Positions 43,911 through 48,217 of a DNA stretch of 48,217 bases are shown piece by piece. The stretch is from JAWXVD01 sp044425705 (GTDB taxonomy: Bacteria > Bacillota > Clostridia > Lachnospirales > Lachnospiraceae): NCBI GenBank assembly GCA_044425705.1, contig JAWXVD010000013.1, positions 1 to 48,217 on the forward strand, in the 5' to 3' direction. Position 1 is the first letter of the stretch. Every line of letters begins with the position of its first letter. Under the pieces are notes generated by a model, which was not told the DNA's origin, searched no databases, and was given only the letters and a program-made list of their open reading frames with translations. The position numbers and the translations under genes were made by a program.

Positions 43911-44647
43911 TAAATTTTTTCCTTTTTAACTAGTTTACGCATATATTTCATATGCCTTTCTTTTATCGTATTTTTTAAATTTCTGCCAACATTAATCTGC
44001 TCATATAGTTTACCAGCCACTTCAATCTTTATCTTTGTAGGCTTTACAAATTTCACATATTTAAAATTAGCAATAAAAGAACGATTTATAATTGCAAAAT
44101 CATCAAATTCTTGTAGCTTTTTCCAAACCTCATCTAAGTTTTCTGAAATAGGAATAAATTCATTTTTGGTTCGTATATTAGTAACTCTATTTATTTTGCA
44201 AATGTATAAAATTTCCTCAAGCCTTATTGTTTGACCTATACCATTAAAGATATAGTCGAAATAATCACCCTTTTTCATTCTATTGACTAACCTTATAAAT
44301 ATTTCTTCAAGTTTATCCTTCGTTGCAGGTTTATCTAAAAATCCTATTACATTAAAATCATATAGCAAACCTGCCATATCTCGATGCGAAGTGACAAAAA
44401 TAACATAAATATTAGGTGCTAACATATCTATTCTTTTAGCAGTTTCAGCTCCGTCCATTCCTTCCATCTGAATATCAAGTAAAATAACATCATAAGTATT
44501 TTGTTCTAAATCAGCACAGACTGCTTCTCCAGAATCAAAAGTTTTGATATGAAATTCATCATTCCATTCATCTGAAATTTTATAGGTTATATTACTAATA
44601 TACTCCCTATCTTTTTTATTGTCATCAACTATTGCTATTTTAAGCAT
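43910..44647 (-). CDS. agrA: AgrA-like response regulator (receiver plus LytTR)
   Basis: The receiver domain has Asp8/Asp9, the phospho-acceptor Asp58 in LLDIQMEGMDG, Thr86 and Lys106. Residues 140-240 form a LytTR DNA-binding domain (EEILYICKINRVTNIRTKN, FAIINRSFIANFKYV). LytTR proteins bind paired direct repeats, and such a pair lies before agrD. The ATG follows TAGGAGG. The full agr set is therefore present: this regulator and its kinase in one unit, the signal genes in the next. Confidence 0.95.
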   Translation of the reverse strand: MLKIAIVDDNKKDREYISNITYKISDEWNDEFHIKTFDSGEAVCADLEQNTYDVILLDIQMEGMDGAETAKRIDMLAPNIYVIFVTSHRDMAGLLYDFNVIGFLDKPATKDKLEEIFIRLVNRMKKGDYFDYIFNGIGQTIRLEEILYICKINRVTNIRTKNEFIPISENLDEVWKKLQEFDDFAIINRSFIANFKYVKFVKPTKIKIEVAGKLYEQINVGRNLKNTIKERHMKYMRKLVKKEKI

Positions 44648-44704
44648 AATTTCCTCCTAAAATCAGTTAATTTAGTGACACTTATTTTCACAAAGTTTTA
44701 CTTA

Positions 44705-44713
44705 ATTATATCA
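44705..44713 (-). promoter_or_regulatory. Extended -10 promoter for agrA-agrC
   Basis: TGATATAAT is a perfect extended -10 element and overlaps the stop codon of the preceding XRE gene. The expected transcript starts near 44698 and has a leader of about 50 bases before agrA. No good -35 is seen, as is common with extended -10 promoters. Confidence 0.5.
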
Positions 44714-45061
44714 TATATAAATAAAGCTTTCTATCATTTTTTGTAAACTTGATATGTTAGATAAATAATATTTTTTATCTTTTTTGTATAATTCATCTAC
44801 AATACAACTAAATATCTTGATGGCAGTTCTTCTATCTTTTGGCTCTAGCAGTTCTAACTTAGCATAGATTTCATCTGCTTCAATTTTATAACCAAAATTT
44901 AATTTTCCTGTTATAAATTCATCTATACCTAAATTAAAAAAATTACTTATCTTAATCAAAGTTTCCAAACTTGGTGTTTTAATTCCTCGCTCAATAGATG
45001 ATAGGAAATTTCTTGATATACCAAGCCTTTCTGACAACTGTTCTTGACTTAAATTTAACAA
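44711..45061 (-). CDS. XRE-family helix-turn-helix regulator, 5' end disturbed
   Basis: Residues 2-57 form an HTH_3 domain (LSQEQLSERLGISRNFLSSIERGIKTPSLETLIKISNFF). The homology extends upstream of the annotated TTG into IQKNREL, but there it meets a stop and no ATG. Either a rare start is used or the 5' end was lost where the mobile-element remnant joins. The C-terminal half is helical and unassigned. Position directly ahead of agrA suggests control of that promoter. Confidence 0.75.
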   Translation of the reverse strand: MLNLSQEQLSERLGISRNFLSSIERGIKTPSLETLIKISNFFNLGIDEFITGKLNFGYKIEADEIYAKLELLEPKDRRTAIKIFSCIVDELYKKDKKYYLSNISSLQKMIESFIYI

Positions 45062-45146
45062 TTCTCTATTCTTTTGAATAGTTTTTTATACTTTCTTTTC
45101 GCTTTTAAATATTAAGTTAATCTGTAAAGTTAAAGGGAGTATCAAA

Positions 45147-45167
45147 ATGAACCCCACCCCCGTTCAT
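45147..45167. other. C-rich dyad, possible mobile-element site
   Basis: ATGAAC and GTTCAT enclose CCCACCCCC. This is a C/G-strand-biased block in an AT-rich region, at the edge of the mobile-element remnant. It might be part of an origin of transfer or a regulatory dyad; nothing here decides. Confidence 0.35.
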
Positions 45168-45177
45168 AGTAGGCAAT

Positions 45178-45200
45178 AAAACAAGTCTAGGACTTGTTTT
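45178..45200. terminator. Hairpin at the end of the HTH pseudogene
   Basis: Ten-base perfect arms (AAAACAAGTC, GACTTGTTTT) with a 3-base loop overlap the final stop of the interrupted HTH gene. On the minus strand the stem ends in TTTTATTG, so it probably served as the terminator of that gene. Confidence 0.5.
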
Positions 45201-45732
45201 GGGGTTTGTGCTTTTTGAAAATACCAAATAGAAACTGCTTGTTTAAGTGTGTAGACTTGTTAATTTGATTTGTCACAGGTTTATCAACAGGTTGCTTAAA
45301 TTGCTGTGCTTTCATTTCGCCAAAGCTAATGTGTCGAACTTCATGAGTAATTTCTGTTACTGCGTATGTTGGTTCTTGGGTATCCTATGTAACTTCGTCT
45401 ACATACTGAGTTTCTTCTTCGTGACAATCTTCTTGTGGCAACACCAAAGTGTATAGATTACTTGTTTGCCCACCGTTCTTTTGCTCCGAAAAACGTGCTT
45501 CACGCATAAGAAAGCCTTTTGTTAAAAGTTCTTTCATAGCTCTTTTTACTGTTGAAATACTAATATGTAGAGTTTTTCCGATAGTAGCGATTGATGGAAA
45601 ACAAGTAAAGTCTTTGTTATTCGCTCTATCTGCAAGGTACATAAGCACACTTAATGCTCTGCTTCCAAGATCAGACTTATAAGCAATTTTCTTATATTTA
45701 AAAATTGTTGGTGCTGTCATAATATTTGTCAT
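45187..45732 (-). pseudogene. Mobile-element helix-turn-helix protein interrupted by TAG
   Basis: The first 115 codons encode a winged helix-turn-helix protein of the type found in Tn1549-like elements (TAPTIFKYKKIAYKSDLGSRA, FPSIATIGKTLHISISTVKRAMKEL). After VDEVT a TAG codon stops the frame. The same frame then stays open for about 65 codons (TYAVTEITHEVRHISFGEMK and on to KKHKPQNKS) before the next stop. The intact gene would encode about 181 residues. The truncated protein might still bind DNA. Confidence 0.8.
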
Positions 45733-45764
45733 TGTTTTTCCTCCTAAAATAAAAGCGACTGAAC

Positions 45765-46763
45765 TTAATCAGCCGCAATATAATTCTTAATCATATTTTT
45801 GTAATTTACTCGACTTAGCTCAATATCTGCATAATCGGGTTGATAAATTGGTTGTAACATTGTGTGCAGTGGATTATTAAAAAAATCTTGCACTTCTTCT
45901 AGTAATTGCTCTGTAAAAAATGTTGGGTGGATATATATTTTCGTTTCTCCTGCGTTTTGTAGACATCTCACAGTATGGCTTAATTCAAATCGCTTAATGC
46001 CACACATCAAGATTATAATATCCATATCTTTTGTTTTAGCTTCAAAATCATTTCTTTCTACCCCTAGGTCATAAACTTTAAAATTATAACTTTCTTGTGG
46101 TTCATTTAAAGTAAAGTGGATATTTTCGACATCAAAGCCATCGGGCGAATATGTTTCCCCGTATTCATTGGCAATAAATTTAAGCAAAGTGTTTCCACTC
46201 TTGTCGATATAGGCAGATGTTCCACCAACTTTATTTAACCAATAAGCAAGTCCAAGACCCATTGTAGAAACACCAATTCTGCTCTGTGAACCGATTACAC
46301 CTACACGAATATCACTGCACTCAAACTTGTAACTCTCTCCAAATGTTGCAGGTTTTGCACGTTCTTTAGCTTCGTATCGTTCAAGTCCTTTTTCGCTCAT
46401 AGACTTAATAATATCATCTTTTACTTCTTTAAGAACAGATGATGTGATAATATTCCCAACACCTACTTCCAACAAGTCTTTGAAAAGCTTATTGTTTTCA
46501 GTTAGTTTCTCATCAAAAATAGTAATTCTAGGGTTAAACATTGTATGAAATTCTCTAATACTTTGAATCAGCTCATCATCTGAATTGTCAGCTGCATCTC
46601 TTACTAGAATAATTTCAGTAATATGCAAATAGTTTGTCATATCACGTCTAACAAAATTACTCATATCAAATGTTCCCTCAAGCTTTTTAATCGGACCATA
46701 AGTTTTTTCTTCTAAAAAATCAAGTAAATTAGTTGTTCTATGTGTTGTAATATATAAAATCAT
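45765..46763 (-). CDS. P-loop-like ATPase of a conjugative element
   Basis: The middle (residues 150-180) has GVIGSQSRIGVSTMGLGLAYWLN, which resembles the deviant Walker A of MinD/CpaE/ParA ATPases, although the usual final GK-[ST] is altered. The N-terminal 130 residues resemble a receiver-like alpha/beta fold, as in CpaE. The gene lies between the C39-like peptidase and the HTH gene, an order I associate with Tn1549-type elements. It is probably a leftover of that element and not part of the contractile machine. Confidence 0.65.
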   Translation of the reverse strand: MILYITTHRTTNLLDFLEEKTYGPIKKLEGTFDMSNFVRRDMTNYLHITEIILVRDAADNSDDELIQSIREFHTMFNPRITIFDEKLTENNKLFKDLLEVGVGNIITSSVLKEVKDDIIKSMSEKGLERYEAKERAKPATFGESYKFECSDIRVGVIGSQSRIGVSTMGLGLAYWLNKVGGTSAYIDKSGNTLLKFIANEYGETYSPDGFDVENIHFTLNEPQESYNFKVYDLGVERNDFEAKTKDMDIIILMCGIKRFELSHTVRCLQNAGETKIYIHPTFFTEQLLEEVQDFFNNPLHTMLQPIYQPDYADIELSRVNYKNMIKNYIAAD

Positions 46764-46776
46764 ATTTTTTTCCTTT

Positions 46777-47604
46777 CTAATTTGAAATTATCCAAAATGG
46801 ACCACCTGCCGCAGCTCCATCTCTTGCTTCGTCAATAATTATACTTAAATCCCATTCCTTTTCACTTCGCTTATAACTCGCAGGGTCTGCTACAAGAATT
46901 TTGCCATCTTCGGTAACTCCACGCAAAACAATAAAATGCCCTCCGGTTGTAAAATGCCCTGCACTCATAATTGCTACAACGAGTTTTCCATCAGCTAAAG
47001 CGTCTACTATCTTCTGTGATTGTTTCTTTGTAGCTCCTTTGCAATCAAGTCCATAAGCTTTCGCTGCTTCCGGTATCAACGTGTGATACGAACCATTACC
47101 CTCACATCGGTGTCCATTATCTACCGACCATTTACTCAGTTCAACAGGGTCATGTGTTTCTCCTAACAAAGTTGAAATTACAATAGACATTGAAGTCGGA
47201 CCACAACCAGCTTCACCAATCGTGCTTGATGTTCCATACATCTTGTCTGCCCATCGCTCGTCTAATTGGTTGTAGTATGTAACTCGTGTTTCGCCTTGAG
47301 TAAATATAACACCCTCATAGCTTTGTCCATATCCATCTTCCCAATCTTCAGAGTAAATACCTAGCGACTGAGTATATCCATAATTATTTTGCAAATCTTC
47401 AAATATTTTCAACTCATCGGGCAATAACCACTCTGCAAAAAATGATAGTGGACTTGTTAGTATGTGAAGAATAAGAGCGATAAGTAAAAGTAAAAATAGG
47501 CAAGGGGTAAAAATAGCCATTAAGACTGCGTTTCGTTTTTGTTTATCTTTTGCTGTTTCCAAAGCTAATAAAATAGCTTTGAGAGTTGCAGGATCTACTG
47601 CCAT
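46777..47604 (-). CDS. Membrane-anchored C39-like cysteine peptidase of a conjugative element
   Basis: A membrane helix lies near 28-50. A C39-like domain spans 105-275, with Cys134 in EAGCGPTSMSI, His223 in TGGHFIVLRG and Asp240 in VADPASY, a plausible catalytic triad. The preceding YYNQLDERWADKMYG is typical of this family. Such proteins accompany conjugation modules in Gram-positive elements and may remodel the cell wall or process peptides. TAATG overlap with the preceding fragment shows the old operon. Confidence 0.75.
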   Translation of the reverse strand: MAVDPATLKAILLALETAKDKQKRNAVLMAIFTPCLFLLLLIALILHILTSPLSFFAEWLLPDELKIFEDLQNNYGYTQSLGIYSEDWEDGYGQSYEGVIFTQGETRVTYYNQLDERWADKMYGTSSTIGEAGCGPTSMSIVISTLLGETHDPVELSKWSVDNGHRCEGNGSYHTLIPEAAKAYGLDCKGATKKQSQKIVDALADGKLVVAIMSAGHFTTGGHFIVLRGVTEDGKILVADPASYKRSEKEWDLSIIIDEARDGAAAGGPFWIISN

Positions 47605-47843
47605 TATCTGCCACCTCCATTTACACCAAATAGAGGTTCAATGGTTCTTAAATAATCAGCATCTATATTAGATAAATCATATTTAGCAATATCTACTTCT
47701 CTTTTTTCATTCATAAATTGAAGAAACATCAAAATATCAGTCCTGTATTCAATCACAGTATTAAGTGACCTGCCTTTGATTACTGTTAGATAGTTTAGAT
47801 ATTCTTCGAGCAAAGGAAAACTTTTATAATTTTTTAAAGCCAT
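47604..47843 (-). pseudogene. Tyrosine recombinase N-terminal fragment fused to an element gene tail
   Basis: From the ATG at 47843 (AAAGGAG upstream) the first 50 residues (FPLLEEYLNYLTVIKGRSLNTVIEYRTDILMFLQF) form the SAM-like core-binding domain of a Xer-type recombinase. The frame then changes into EPLFGVNGGGR and stops, with no catalytic domain. The tail probably belongs to the gene that once preceded the C39-like peptidase. A deletion joined the two. Confidence 0.75.
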
Positions 47844-47921
47844 AAGGGGAACTCCTTTCGATTTGTTCATAATTAATAACTTGATTCGTACCACTTCATT
47901 GTGGTAAAATATGTTTATATA

Positions 47922-47951
47922 TAAAAATGCTCCCTAAAATTTAGAGAGCAT
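47922..47951 (-). terminator. Intrinsic terminator on the minus strand
   Basis: A 12-pair stem with one wobble pair on the minus strand (ATGCTCTCTAAA and its partner) has a 3-base loop and is followed by TTTTTAT. It lies between the recombinase fragment and the plus-strand SUKH gene and would stop transcripts entering from the right. Confidence 0.65.
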
Positions 47952-48045
47952 TGGTGTATGAAGAAAATTTTGATTACCTCGTAAATATTAAATTGCGTTG
48001 GTGGTCGTAGGAAATTTATATAATAGTGATTGGAGAAAATACAAG

Positions 48046-48217
48046 TTGGAAATTAAATTTGACAAGAAAACATTAAAAAGATTAAAAAAATCTGGCTGGT
48101 ATCCTGAAAGACAGTATGAATTGGATGATAAATATATCAAAGAATTAGAAAATATAGGGTATGTTTATTTTGATTTAGCAAGAAGTATATTCACTTCTTT
48201 TGGTGCATTGATTTTGG
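48046..48217 (+). CDS. SUKH-3-like immunity protein, partial at the window edge
   Basis: The open frame encodes TLKRLKKSGWYPERQYELDD, then IKELENIGYVYFDLARSIFTSFGALIL. The SGWYPxR opening and the helix-helix-FGAL pattern are those of SUKH-3 immunity proteins. The TTG start at 48046 with GGAG ten bases upstream is the best choice; a GTG at 48001 is also in frame. The gene continues past the window. It is the only confident plus-strand gene here and hints at another toxin locus beyond the edge. Confidence 0.7.
   Translation, partial: MEIKFDKKTLKRLKKSGWYPERQYELDDKYIKELENIGYVYFDLARSIFTSFGALIL

Larger units (their letters stand above)
45100..47900 (-). mobile_element. Decayed fragment of a Tn1549-like conjugative element
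   Basis: The fragment contains a recombinase piece, C39-like peptidase, ATPase and interrupted HTH gene. No relaxase, coupling protein or VirB4 is present, so it cannot transfer on its own. Both edges meet unrelated genes with broken reading frames. The family assignment comes from gene types and order only. Confidence 0.6.

Noticed and set aside
46777..47604. C39-like peptidase as part of a bacteriocin exporter or AgrD processing
   Set aside because: It has no ABC transporter domain, and its neighbours are conjugative-element genes; AgrB already accounts for AgrD processing.
1..48217. CRISPR arrays, rRNA and tRNA genes
   Set aside because: No regularly spaced repeats and no conserved rRNA or tRNA sequences were seen while reading both strands.

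Overview
The window is AT-rich DNA that looks like a Gram-positive Bacillota chromosome, most likely a Clostridia-type anaerobe. The grounds are a complete agrBDCA-type cyclic-peptide quorum-sensing locus, typical lipobox lipoproteins, strong GGAGG ribosome binding sites and remnants of a Tn1549-like conjugative element. I cannot name the species. No rRNA, tRNA or CRISPR array was seen. Almost every gene lies on the minus strand, so the biological reading order runs from high to low coordinates.

Right end (about 45.1-48.2 kb): decayed mobile-element DNA. It holds an N-terminal tyrosine-recombinase fragment, a membrane-anchored C39-like peptidase, a P-loop-like ATPase and a helix-turn-helix protein whose frame is broken by a TAG codon. 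A partial plus-strand SUKH-3-like immunity gene runs off the window edge.

Control region (41.2-45.1 kb): an XRE regulator, then agrA-agrC, then a second unit that starts with a 47-codon agrD and agrB. Two direct repeats of TTTAGACA, 21 bp apart, lie just upstream of agrD. agrB is followed by one base and then a regulator with a sigma-region-4-like helix-turn-helix and a Spo0A-C-like domain. That gene runs into the secretion genes without a visible break.

Core contractile machine (22-41 kb): a membrane VWA protein, a large sheath-like protein, two tube-like proteins, a hairpin-rich spacer, a J-domain protein, two FHA proteins, two PP2C-type proteins, two putative baseplate proteins, a divergent Hsp70, another baseplate-like protein, a DUF1795/Eag-like chaperone, a VgrG spike, two conserved accessory proteins and a DUF4280 PAAR-like tip. 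This resembles a type VI or extracellular contractile system rebuilt for a Gram-positive cell. I see no ClpV, TssJ, TssL, TssM or gp25-like gene in the window.

Cargo array (0.1-22 kb): VgrG-effector modules and immunity genes. One VgrG carries a membrane-active-looking C-terminus and is followed by three paralogous membrane proteins, the likely immunity set. A second module has a duplicated chaperone-VgrG-accessory block, two pairs of lipoproteins, one truncated and one full lipase-DUF4280 effector, a papain-like protease and a VgrG with an unassigned toxin domain. It ends in displaced toxin cassettes: a TNT-type NAD glycohydrolase fused to a VgrG scrap, and an LHH-type HNH nuclease fused to what may be an immunity remnant, followed by a SUKH immunity gene. 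Remnants of a baseplate gene and a tyrosine recombinase lie between the two modules.

Taken together, the window reads as a quorum-sensing-linked, chaperone- and phosphopeptide-signalling-associated contractile injection system with an actively recombining arsenal of anti-bacterial or anti-cell toxins.
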